A DNA stretch of 64,000 nt from Carpediemonas membranifera (Eukaryota; Fornicata): contig JAHDYR010000040.1 in NCBI GenBank assembly GCA_019828565.1, positions 121,970 through 185,969 of the forward strand. The letters are read 5' to 3'. Of this stretch, positions 21,901 to 29,042 are shown one piece after another. Numbering within the stretch: position 1 is the stretch's first letter; every line of letters starts with the position of its first letter. The position numbers were made by a program, and so were the translations under genes. The notes beneath the pieces were generated by a model. The model ran no database searches, was not told the DNA's origin, and saw only the letters and a list, made by a program, of their open reading frames with translations.

Positions 21901-23498
21901 ATGGTGGGTTGACCCTCGTCGGCGCTGATGAGGTGATTGAAGAGCCGACCGAGGTCGAGGTTGGCTACCTCCTCCTGCATAGTTGTAGGCGGGCTTGCCA
22001 GGTACTCTGGGGTCAGACCCAGGGTGGCAAGGACCCTCTGGCCAACAATGCAATCGACTGACAGTTGGTGAACCGCCAGGACGTGCACTGACAGCTTGGC
22101 ACTGGCGGGGAAGTGGTCACCCCACAGCTCCACGTCCACGACTCCGTGATGGGTAACTCGGAGCGGGTTCGCGGGGCCTGCGGTTGCGATGACCTCGTTG
22201 CCAGCGGCGGCAGGAAGGTGGAGCCGTATGGCAAGTGATGTCGGTACCAGGACGTCAATGCCTAGGGCGCCCGTGTCCAGCAGAGCATTCGTCTCGAGGC
22301 CGGAGCCAAGAAACTTGAGCTGGGCGTAGTACCCTTGGGAGGTGCCGCCTGAGCACAGACCACACAACAAGTACTGGGAGGCTTTATTGGCCTGCCCACG
22401 GCACTCGGCGTTGGTGTGGTTGGCCCAGGGGTGGATGAGGCACAGGCTGTCAGGGGCGGAGGTCCGCACGGCAGAGATGCCGAAGAGGTGGGCGGCCTCG
22501 GAGGGGTCCCTGACCATGGCGGTGATCGCCTGCGCCACTCGGGTAGCTCGGGCACAGATCTCCGTGTCCTCGATCTGAACGCCATGACGCACCCAGTGGT
22601 CCAAATCGTCCTTCAGGTTTGCCATGATCCGCGTAAACGCAGAACTGACGGGAAGGGACGAGGGGACCCTGGTTTGGCGAGTGCGTCGGCGGGTGAGGCG
22701 GAGCGGGGCCAGAGCTGTGGTGAGAGCACTCAAGGACAACGTGGAGCGACGGCTTGAAGTTGAGGAGTCTTCGCTAAACTGCACCTCCCGAGGGGCAAAA
22801 GCTGAGCGGTGCAGAGGGATGGCGGCTTCGCCCACGGAAGGATGATCCACAGAGGCTTGCGACCACTGATTGGAAATCGTGGATACGAGATAGCTGGATG
22901 CTCCTGCGCGCTGAAGCGTCTTACGCAGGATCTTTGGCGCATCCCACAGCGAGAGGGTGCTGCGGTCCAGAAGCAGGCGGAGCGTGTCCAGGCGGCCAAA
23001 TTCCGCCAGGAAGGCGCTCAGGGAAGTGGCAGAGAGCGGCTTGCCCGGTGTGATTTCCTCGGCTGCCGAGTACCAGGCTCCGCGGCTGTTAACGACCTGT
23101 CGGGTGGCGTCTCTTGCGGCAGTGGTCAGGACTTCGTTAGCTAGGCGAGCCCATTGGCAACGCCTTACCAGCTTAGTGGCCCTTTCGATCTGGGAGGATC
23201 TCAGGTCGGGGCACTCGGCGTGTAGCTGGTCGAGGAAGCTCTCGAGGTCGTCCCGCATGGGGGTCAGATGCGTGGCGCTGATCTCTGGCAACCATCCCAG
23301 CTGACGACCATTGGCGGGTGTTGGGAGGATCGTGTCGGGGGCGCCGAGGTCCGCGTCCGTGGAAATGCGATCGAGCAGGTCGACAAAGAACCGGACAAGG
23401 CTCAGCGGACTGTCGAACTCGGCTGGTTGCTGGGCGTTGGCGACGGAGGAATGGAACAGCGTGCTCAAGGAGGTTTTCTTGTTACTTTTCATGGCCAT
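18948..23498 (-). CDS. E3 Gag-Pol polyprotein, single frame
   Basis: One intact frame of about 1516 codons from ATG at 23498. Order: Gag-like region; a Cys/His cluster (CLIHPWANHTNAEC, near 22440); aspartic protease (ALLDTGALG, near 22280); reverse transcriptase (FCVDYRQLNAVT, FDLTSGFHQLK, FVFIDDAVVLG near 21290); RNase H (LRTDASVHGIGAQLF, TDHRNLTF); integrase (HLHVDTLGPL, QTDSGSQFG, ANGAVENVIRSVNRAL); and a C-terminal chromodomain-like module (YRMLVRWAGMTKSEATWINI). All catalytic blocks are present, so it may be active. Fusion of gag and pol in one frame means no recoding is needed. The nearest-frame Met upstream lies in M2/LTR sequence and is not used. Confidence 0.92.
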   Translation of the reverse strand: MAMKSNKKTSLSTLFHSSVANAQQPAEFDSPLSLVRFFVDLLDRISTDADLGAPDTILPTPANGRQLGWLPEISATHLTPMRDDLESFLDQLHAECPDLRSSQIERATKLVRRCQWARLANEVLTTAARDATRQVVNSRGAWYSAAEEITPGKPLSATSLSAFLAEFGRLDTLRLLLDRSTLSLWDAPKILRKTLQRAGASSYLVSTISNQWSQASVDHPSVGEAAIPLHRSAFAPREVQFSEDSSTSSRRSTLSLSALTTALAPLRLTRRRTRQTRVPSSLPVSSAFTRIMANLKDDLDHWVRHGVQIEDTEICARATRVAQAITAMVRDPSEAAHLFGISAVRTSAPDSLCLIHPWANHTNAECRGQANKASQYLLCGLCSGGTSQGYYAQLKFLGSGLETNALLDTGALGIDVLVPTSLAIRLHLPAAAGNEVIATAGPANPLRVTHHGVVDVELWGDHFPASAKLSVHVLAVHQLSVDCIVGQRVLATLGLTPEYLASPPTTMQEEVANLDLGRLFNHLISADEGQPTISDDLPSEVRGRFEDLLGRHVAQNTFGDPHPGGADLGEFEFVLNPGSIPVRAAYRHKNPKMTEAVRDGIRDMLQKGIIRPSSSDWAAPVLLIRKPDDTWRFCVDYRQLNAVTRADAYPMLSPDKLREKCRGVKYFATFDLTSGFHQLKVAESSRHLTAFQGPNGLYEFNRLPFGVRNGPAAFQRAVTKVFQDSIDRDELFVFIDDAVVLGRTPEELYDRVDRFLTRCAQCRLRLKAKKSIIGTKRAKILGLLVDESGVHISQDRIDAIATIKPPSNPRELRSFLGLVNYLRPFLPHMADQTRVLNTLLGKGTQWSWTRDHQKAFETLKAIIAEPEDLTHPNYDRPFRLRTDASVHGIGAQLFQLADDGSEQTIAFYSKQFNDTMAAWPTIEQEAYGVVASLLKFEDIVQGHHVDVETDHRNLTFLASATNNRKVRRWFTEIADLDISITHIPGADNIVADTLSRYWPRPSVDITPSAYLCSLSHTSQDSDLPDQLAEEAKQDLLDRAHGKYHRKAKAMFRRLKQDDTLWSGIKHDIAERLLACPICSKSRLEPVPIDQRHLPDSRAPVGSIHHLHVDTLGPLPEHQGFTHVLVIKEPTTRFTVLEPMQNSSTAEALNALKRGYIRHWGLPQQVQTDSGSQFGLAFSRELELLGIDHHVTTSLRHEANGAVENVIRSVNRALRELVHEVRDEDWTQVLSDAQTAVNDTPSAPLGDLSPFQAHAALLATTTDLKRSQNNPRLTIDRAKRLLKTVNDALAERSKWKDDHLPVAGPRPAPGDYVYISLEPRARGRLDLPVRGPCRVLQTLTRDRYELQDLIQDTVKIIRHGSSLYWSPVQALTEEQARSIAAQDFYRSVPEEILDYEQQRGSSPYRMLVRWAGMTKSEATWINIDQLAGRDTFAKFIDANDGFAKLPGVAKYRRQRRPRHPLDPPANPPDSVPPQLGSWRRSARSPHHGKPQEDGTTSLVHRGPTPGEGQELLYQPTS

Positions 23499-23595
23499 AG
23501 AGAGAGTTAATCGATTAATTATTGCTCTTTCAGCGTAAAAATGAACAATTGGTTTTGATTCATTCAAAGTTCTGCTCACAAATTGAAGAGAGTGA

Positions 23596-24524
23596 ATGGT
23601 CGTAACTGATTCAGAGAGACTGAACATAGCAACACTTCTCGGAAGTGAAATGTCTATAGCAAATTGCACGCGTAACGGGCCGTTGCCGCAATGTCATCTA
23701 TGATATCAAGGCCAATAGAGCGAAATGCTCTGGAAAGAGAGTGAGATCAGCTACCAAGATGAGCCCAGAAGTGACGAAGTATGTACGTGACTATGTTCTC
23801 CAGAATCCGGCTGCTCGGCTTAGCGACATAGCCACTGTCGTGCAGCTGAAGTTCGGTATTTCAGTATCGCTATCCAGCCTCTCCCAGACGATACTACACA
23901 AAGAGAAGCTTACGCTCAAGGTCGGTGGCACCAGATGGATGGAAAGGAATCCAGAGGAAGCCTGGCGTTTCCGTTCATTCTACGCAACGGAGATTGCCCC
24001 GTACTATTCCACCGATCAAGTCTTCTTCCTCGACGAGACTAGCTTCGACCCCCTTCACCTGGCGGTCAAGCGAGTGCGCGGCCCAAAAAGGCGTTAGGAC
24101 ATATGCTTGCCGCAAGGGTGGCCCGGTCGGCCAGCGTTACTCGGTGTGCGCGACTCTTGGCGTCGAAGGGATCAAGCACAGAGTCATAACGACAGGTACA
24201 TTTACTGCTGACAAGTTTCTAGACAATACCATAGAGTTGCTGGGGATGATACCGGGGTGCGTCCTCGTGATGGACAATGCCTCCATACACGCACTCAAGG
24301 GCAAGCTTGACGCCCTAATGCAACTCTATGATGTCCGCATCGTCTTCCTCCCTAAGTATTCGCCATTCTTGAACCCAATCGAGGTTGTGTTCGCGTGGAT
24401 CAAGGCGTTTGCTCACACGCACTTTAAGGACACGGGGCGTTTGCCGGCAATACTCGCCGCCTTTGATGACGTTGCCAAGAAAAACATAAGAGGTCTCTAC
24501 GAGAAGCATGGATATTCCCATTAA
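23596..24524 (+). pseudogene. M2 transposase (Tc1/mariner, DDE), two frameshifts
   Basis: ATG at 23596 starts a helix-turn-helix region (RLNIATLLGSEMSIA, then after a frame change near 23655 IARVTGRCRNVIYDIKA). The catalytic domain has VFFLDETSFD (first Asp), CVLVMDNASIH (second Asp) and KYSPFLNPIEVVFAW (Glu), that is, a DDE triad. A second single-base frame change lies near 24093, in RGPKR. The transposase cuts and pastes DNA in the nucleus. The two indels make this copy inactive unless they are sequencing errors. Confidence 0.88.
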
Positions 24525-24530
24525 AGCTGT

Positions 24531-24980
24531 TTATTCTCTCAATTCTTGGCTGGATGCAACAGATAGAGCTGGCTGAGAAGGTTCGCTGCGCTCTGCTTCC
24601 TCCAAAGACGCAAGGAACGAGATAACGCGAGAGTACCACTCGGGCTTCACTGGGATGGAGATAAAGCCGTGCGACACTTCTCTCCGCGGTGCAGGCTGAT
24701 AGTCAGAGGATGAGGGCGTCGAGTGCGGCTTCAGGAGACCGGCGGGAGGATTAGCGACAGTGGCATGTCCTCGCATGATCTCGAATGCCCATGCGGCAAT
24801 CATCCTTCCAGGGAGAGCCCGTGCAATCTCCGAGTTCTCCACCAACGTCCTCATTCCCTGTGTTATCGCGGAGTTATCAACATTACCATCCTCAGCTGTA
24901 GATAAAACATCTTTGAATGGGCATCCAGCCCTGTTGTGGTTCTTGCAGCTGCACAGGCTACACGTTACAGTTCTCACCAT
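24531..24980 (-). CDS. Zinc-knuckle passenger ORF within M2, 149 aa
   Basis: ATG at 24980 opens a 149-codon frame convergent with the transposase and lying wholly between the transposase stop and the right TIR. Near its N-terminus C-SL-C-SCKN-H-NRAG-C is an exact CX2CX4HX4C zinc knuckle. The rest is helical and Pro/Ser-rich with no recognised domain. Tc1/mariner elements normally encode only a transposase, so this is either an acquired passenger or an accessory factor. A nucleic-acid-binding role is inferred from the knuckle only. Confidence 0.5.
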   Translation of the reverse strand: MVRTVTCSLCSCKNHNRAGCPFKDVLSTAEDGNVDNSAITQGMRTLVENSEIARALPGRMIAAWAFEIMRGHATVANPPAGLLKPHSTPSSSDYQPAPRREVSHGFISIPVKPEWYSRVISFLASLEEAERSEPSQPALSVASSQELRE

Positions 24981-25044
24981 CTGTCGTCAATCAAAAAGTT
25001 CCAGGCCTAATCAAAATGATGTTCATTTTTAGAGTAAAAGAGCA

Positions 25045-25054
25045 ATAACGTTAA
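25045..25054 (-). promoter_or_regulatory. Palindrome at the primer-binding position of E3 (interrupted by M2)
   Basis: On the minus strand the sequence after the 5' LTR reads TTAACGTTA and then the M2 right flank. Removing M2 with one TA copy restores TTAACGTTAA, a perfect 10-bp palindrome abutting the LTR. A second palindrome, TTAATCGATTAA (23507-23518), follows it closely. Confidence 0.75.
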
Positions 25055-25178
25055 TGTGATTTGCTCGGGGTGAACGGCCCGTGAGGGGAGATAAAGGCAA
25101 CAAGAAGTTGGTACGTTTAATGCCGCGGCAGTGCTGGGGGAGTGAATGTACACCATAAATGGAGTTACGTAATTCGCA
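25055..25178 (-). repeat. E3 5' LTR
   Basis: 124 bp, TGCGAATT...AATCACA on the sense (minus) strand, identical by eye to the left copy. It ends immediately before target duplication AGTT, about 30 bp upstream of the NSE2-like ATG. Confidence 0.93.
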
Positions 25179-25207
25179 AGTTGCAGTCGTTCCAAATTGC
25201 AGACCTG

Positions 25208-25791
25208 ATGAATGTTCACGCTGTTGCCCAGGAATGCAAGAAAATGAAGGAATTTATCGAGAGCGTGACGAATGAAGCAGACTCGCTCAAGTACATACGA
25301 GACGTGAACCCCTTTGTGGCGCAATCAGTACGTCACCTTTGAACGAGGCTTATCCAAAAACAAGACGGCCCTGGTTACTGCAGTAAGGTCACTAATAGAT
25401 GTAGAGAATGCGCTACATGGCGAAGAGTTACCGGTGAATACGTTATCAGTCGTCGGGCAGGTTCGGCCGGCGCTGGCTCACGAGTCGATGCTCCAAAGCG
25501 CGGAGTGGGTTGGCGGTTTCACACAACTGCGCCTACTGAACGTTCCTGACACGTGTATGTTGTCCGGACGACCCATGGAAGATCCTGTGCGGTCTATGTT
25601 GTGTGGACACTACTTCGACAAGCCCGCCATCACGGCCTACCTCAATATTCAAGGAGGAGAAAGAGCGTCACTGATCCGCACTCGATGTGTACCGGTGTCC
25701 CGTGGACGGCTGCGACATGCTGCTTAACCGGCATGCATTCGAGCAGATCGTCCCCGTCGACCCCCGGCTCGCCCCGACCCAGGATAACTGA
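25208..25791 (+). CDS. NSE2/MMS21-like SUMO E3 ligase (SP-RING), broken frame
   Basis: ATG at 25208 starts a helical N-terminal region (VAQECKKMKEFIESVTNEAD), as expected for the SMC5-binding coiled coil of NSE2. The C-terminus has an SP-RING: CMLSGRPMEDPV, SMLCGHYFDKPAI, then YRCPVDGCDM. NSE2 sumoylates proteins as part of the SMC5/6 complex in DNA repair. Two frame changes occur. The first is near 25304-25328, where a 25-nt GT-AG candidate intron would restore the frame. The second is near 25670-25685, where no AG exists and a single extra base would explain it. So the gene is either partly degenerate or contains a sequencing error. E3 sits directly upstream, replacing its promoter region. 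Confidence 0.65.
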
Positions 25792-25961
25792 GCTGCGTGC
25801 CGTCTAAATTACACCGGGCGATACCCTTTACTGCATACTAGTCTATATCGTCGATGTCGATGCAGCTCCCTGGCCTCGAGCACGTCTCTTAACCGACTCA
25901 ACTGCGCGGGTCGAGAAAATTCACAGAACGCGCGCAATATTGACGGCATCGTTCAACCCTG

Positions 25962-27305
25962 ATGTTCAAGGGTTTTGGCAACATCTCTCTGCAAATGAGC
26001 TCAGTAACGGATAATGGGTCCACTGAGTCCTCCCCCACCGCGAAGAAGGAGGATCCCCGTCTCCTCCTCTTCTCAGAAGAGCAGAAACCGAAAGCATCCT
26101 TTGAAGACTTGTTTGGAAACATAGCAATCGTTAAGCCACGGCTAAAGCCCGAACAACCGCCCGAAGAGCCCAAGCCCGAGCCCAGGAAAGACGACGTTGC
26201 CCCTCCTGAAGCCTCCCACCGTGGCTTTGAGATGTTCAGCAGCAAGCAAGACGGTACCAAGATAGCGTCCAACGCTGAGGTCCAGAAGAAGGTCAAGGAA
26301 CGCCGCCCGGTGTCCAAGAAGGCCAGGTCCCCGAAGGAAACCAAGGAGACCAGCCCCAAGCCCGCTGCGGTCAAGAAAGAAGCATGCAAGGCCAAGTCAG
26401 AGCCCAAGAGCCCCAGCACACCGCCACCGCCAGCCGCCAAGCCTCTCGAGGAGTCGCCCCAAGCCCGGGCCCAGGGCTATGTCGACCGGCTCACAGACAA
26501 GGCCCCGGCCACCAAGAGAAAACAGGCGGGGGACAGCCGTACGCCAGTCAAGCGGGACTACGCGAAGCCCATGATGCAGCTGCAGGCGGTGGCGGGGGTG
26601 CCCTCTGATGATGCCATCGCGAGAGGCACTAAGCGTCTGACCGCGGCGGGTGGGGTTGAGTATGCCATAAGTTGCAAGGACAAGACAGTGACCGTGGTCG
26701 ACCCGACACGCGACACAGCCAAGTCAGAGATCTGGTCGATCGGGGAGCGCCAGGAGGCACAAGTGCTGTTTTTCAACAACTACGACGCCAGCTCATGCGC
26801 TGCCCTTGAGAAGTTCCTCGACATGACCCACGCCGACCACGCTGAGACGCCGACCGACTACGTGACCCCCTTCATTCCGCCCCAGGACGGTAGCGTCACC
26901 TTCCCCCATTACGACCCTCCATCAGTGAAGTGCATATGCTCGTGGGCCTTCCACTTTGAGCTCGGCAAGATGGTTTACTGCACAGTCTGCGGCCGGGCGT
27001 GCCACCGGGAGTGCTATGAGCTGAATGCCGAGTTTGACGACAGTAGCTTCCGCTGTGTTTACTGTGACCGCAGTCTGCTCAAGTCGGGCATTTACTCTCT
27101 CGGGTTCAAGAAATACGTGGAATGTAATATCCAGACAATCGGGGCCGAGGGCGAGACTGTGTCAGAATCCATGCACGACCTGCTTCCCCTGGGGCTGAGC
27201 AGGGAGCCCGAGACGAGCGTGGAAGCCATCATTGACTCATGTCAGCACCGCTGCGACGAGGAGCTCAAGATGTTCAACAAGTACATCGAAGAGGAAGAGG
27301 ATTGA
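25962..27305 (+). CDS. PHD-finger-like protein, 447 aa
   Basis: The N-terminal 200 residues are low-complexity, rich in Lys, Pro, Glu and Ser. The central region (about 210-310) is globular with no match that I recognise. Near residues 325-370 a Cys/His series (KCICSWAF, YCTVCGRACHRECYEL, FRCVYC) has the C4-H-C3 spacing of a PHD finger, which reads histone tails. The C-terminus is acidic. A nuclear chromatin role is inferred from the finger and basic linker. The start could also be the in-frame Met at 25995. It is an uninterrupted frame between the NSE2-like gene and a coiled-coil gene on the same strand. Confidence 0.75.
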   Translation: MFKGFGNISLQMSSVTDNGSTESSPTAKKEDPRLLLFSEEQKPKASFEDLFGNIAIVKPRLKPEQPPEEPKPEPRKDDVAPPEASHRGFEMFSSKQDGTKIASNAEVQKKVKERRPVSKKARSPKETKETSPKPAAVKKEACKAKSEPKSPSTPPPPAAKPLEESPQARAQGYVDRLTDKAPATKRKQAGDSRTPVKRDYAKPMMQLQAVAGVPSDDAIARGTKRLTAAGGVEYAISCKDKTVTVVDPTRDTAKSEIWSIGERQEAQVLFFNNYDASSCAALEKFLDMTHADHAETPTDYVTPFIPPQDGSVTFPHYDPPSVKCICSWAFHFELGKMVYCTVCGRACHRECYELNAEFDDSSFRCVYCDRSLLKSGIYSLGFKKYVECNIQTIGAEGETVSESMHDLLPLGLSREPETSVEAIIDSCQHRCDEELKMFNKYIEEEED

Positions 27306-27578
27306 TGTGACGTCGAGAGGATACGCGTTTTACCGTAATGCAACCCAGGCATGTATAAACGGCTATTATTAACCGAGATGGATGATGTCCTTCGACATCT
27401 GAGCGCATAAGACAGCCGGCTTCAGGTCGGCCCATTAGTGTCACCTGTGCATACGCTTGAACCTCCTGCTCTGAACTCGCGATCCAGAAGCGCTCAGCAC
27501 CGACCAGACGAGTCTAGAGCACCCGGCCTCAGCTCTAGGGTCGTCTTTTCCTCCACATTTTTTTTGCGAGCAGACGAT

Positions 27579-28166
27579 ATGTCCACGGAGGAACAGCTTG
27601 TGAAGGACAGCTTGGAGCTGAGAGCTAAGCAGGACATGCTTAGGGAGCATAACATGCGCCTGCTTCTCCTCCTCAAGGAGAAGGAGCAGAAGATCAGGAA
27701 GCAGCAGCTCGTTATTCGCAAATACCGCAGCCGCTTCGTCCGCTGGTTTGACGATATGCAGTATGATCCGATGGAGGAGATCCCCGATGCTGAGTTAGAG
27801 GATGTCGACGCCAACTACGTCAGCGAGGACGAGGGCAAGGAGCTCCCCCGCCCCACGGGCCAAATCAAGATCAACCTCACCCGCAAGGCCGTAGAATCCG
27901 ACCCACAGGCCCCAGCCCCCGAGGCTGTGAAGCGTCCCAAGGTTGAAGAGGTCCCTGAGCCCAAGACCATCCCTGTCCCGCCCAACTTCCAGCGTCACAG
28001 CGCCAACTGGACAGCAGCCGAGGAGCAGAAGATTGTAGAGACCATAGCCAAGGGTGGGTCACTGAACTACAATGACCTCAGAGCCCAGGGGGTGAGTCAC
28101 ACAGACGAGGAGATGCAGTTGCACATGGCCTTCCTGCAGGCGGCCAGTCAGGCCCAGGCAGTGTGA
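27579..28166 (+). CDS. Coiled-coil protein with C-terminal Myb/SANT-like segment, 195 aa
   Basis: From ATG 27579 the protein begins with a long amphipathic helix (ELRAKQDMLREHNMRLLLLL, then KEKEQKIRKQQLVIRKY), a probable coiled coil, followed by an acidic Pro-rich linker. Near residues 140-185 the sequence NWTAAEEQKIVETIAKGG resembles the first helix of a Myb/SANT repeat. The family is not recognised. A chromatin or transcription complex subunit is a guess. An upstream in-frame start at 27438 would add an unlikely leader. Confidence 0.65.
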   Translation: MSTEEQLVKDSLELRAKQDMLREHNMRLLLLLKEKEQKIRKQQLVIRKYRSRFVRWFDDMQYDPMEEIPDAELEDVDANYVSEDEGKELPRPTGQIKINLTRKAVESDPQAPAPEAVKRPKVEEVPEPKTIPVPPNFQRHSANWTAAEEQKIVETIAKGGSLNYNDLRAQGVSHTDEEMQLHMAFLQAASQAQAV

Positions 28167-28511
28167 GAGGAATCGGGTTGTTCCGTTATATTAAACCGCT
28201 GTCGGGTCGAGACTGTTTTATTATCGTTTGATGGGCTGAACGAAGGCGGGGTCACACCTCAGCGTTGCCGGACGCCACAGACACCATAGTATCTGCAGAC
28301 GGACTGTCACCGTGCATATTGACGCCATCTCACATGAGATCAGATGCAGTTTATGCTTCAGTGTGAGAAAGAGGGCAATCATGTCGATGCAAAAGACGAA
28401 TATTGAGCACTCCTTGGATTATGATAGGCAAGACATCTACGTATACCCTGTTGACAACCTGGACTACGAAGTATTGTGTGTACGCCCCGCTTTCGCTAAC
28501 TTAGGGTCGAA

Positions 28512-28873
28512 ATGAACAAATCCGAGAAGCACACTCACATGGCCATGTTCCGCTTCTTCAAGGAAGACAGTACTATTGGCTGCATCATCCGAGAGTTTGT
28601 TACAGCCCCCCTCTCTCACCCAGTCTTCTTCTCGAGAACCCGCACATCACGTTCGCCGGCTACCGTGTCCCGCATCCCCTCCAGCCCGAGCTGCAGGTGC
28701 AGGTACAGACTGATGGCTCGATCTCCCCCGAGGACGCCATGATCGAGGCGCTTGAAGACATGGCCCAGATGTTCAACGAGAACGTCGAGAGCCAGTTCGC
28801 CGCAGCATACGACCAAAAGATGGAGGACCTGCGGAAGTCTGCAGTGACACACGTTGGCGACGTAGACATGTAA
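28512..28873 (+). CDS. RNA polymerase small subunit of the RPB11/AC19 (RpoL) family
   Basis: Two exons (28512-28594, 28624-28873) encode 110 residues. KEDSTIGCIIRDLLLENPHI and TFAGYRVPHPL match the dimerisation motif of RPB11/AC19 (usual form ED-T-GN..R...L..P.V.F.GY..PHP). This subunit pairs with an RPB3/AC40-type partner to start polymerase assembly in the nucleus. Removing the 29-nt intron aligns the protein with the family without a gap. The C-terminal helix fits either RPB11 (Pol II) or AC19 (Pol I/III), and I cannot decide. A 44-codon upstream frame ends in AAATGA, overlapping this ATG. Confidence 0.85.
28595..28623 (+). other. 29-nt spliceosomal intron
   Basis: Starts GTTTGT and ends TCTCACCCAG. 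Removing it restores the RPB11/AC19 alignment. The CTCAC motif, whose A lies six bases from the intron end, is a likely branch point. Confidence 0.85.
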
Positions 28874-29042
28874 ACTTATCTTATCGGGGCACATGCGTCG
28901 ATAGTCAAATCTGGACAGTCCCTTGACGCCAGCAGGACAAGTGCCAGAAGTAATGCTACCCAGCGAGGCTGTCTGCTGCTCACTCGCCTGCCTGAACCAT
29001 GCTGGCAGGGTGCTTTGACCAGCGTTGAAACAGGGCACACAA

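Larger units (their letters stand above)
23522..25045 (+). mobile_element. M2: Tc1/mariner element inserted in the E3 leader
   Basis: Terminal inverted repeats of about 25 bp: TTGCTCTTTCAGCGTAAAAA at the left (23522) and TTGCTCTTTTACTCTAAAAA on the complementary strand at the right (25045), both continuing ATGAAC. A TA duplication flanks it (23520-23521, 25046-25047), the hallmark of this superfamily. It carries a transposase pseudogene on the plus strand and a convergent zinc-knuckle ORF on the minus strand. Size is 1524 bp. Confidence 0.9.
18395..25178 (-). mobile_element. E3: Ty3/gypsy chromovirus-type element with nested mariner M2
   Basis: Identical 124-bp LTRs at 18395-18518 and 25055-25178 (sense strand TGCGAATT...AATCACA) are flanked by the 4-bp duplication AGTT (18391-18394, 25179-25182). 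The element is read on the minus strand: 5' LTR at the right, gag-pol at 23498-18948, polypurine tract (GAGAAAGGCAG) next to the left LTR. The Tc1/mariner element M2 (23522-25045) sits between the 5' LTR and gag. Without M2 the leader starts TTAACGTTAA, a palindrome that abuts the LTR. E3 lies about 30 bp upstream of the NSE2-like start codon. Confidence 0.9.

Noticed and set aside
18395-25178. The two 124-bp repeats as parts of a host gene duplication
   Set aside because: They start TG and end CA, bracket a gag-pol frame, and are flanked by an exact AGTT duplication, which identifies them as LTRs.
25660-25690. Short intron in the SP-RING of the NSE2-like gene
   Set aside because: The needed downstream frame has a TGA, and no AG occurs between that stop and the conserved Cys-Pro, so no canonical intron fits. 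An indel is more likely.
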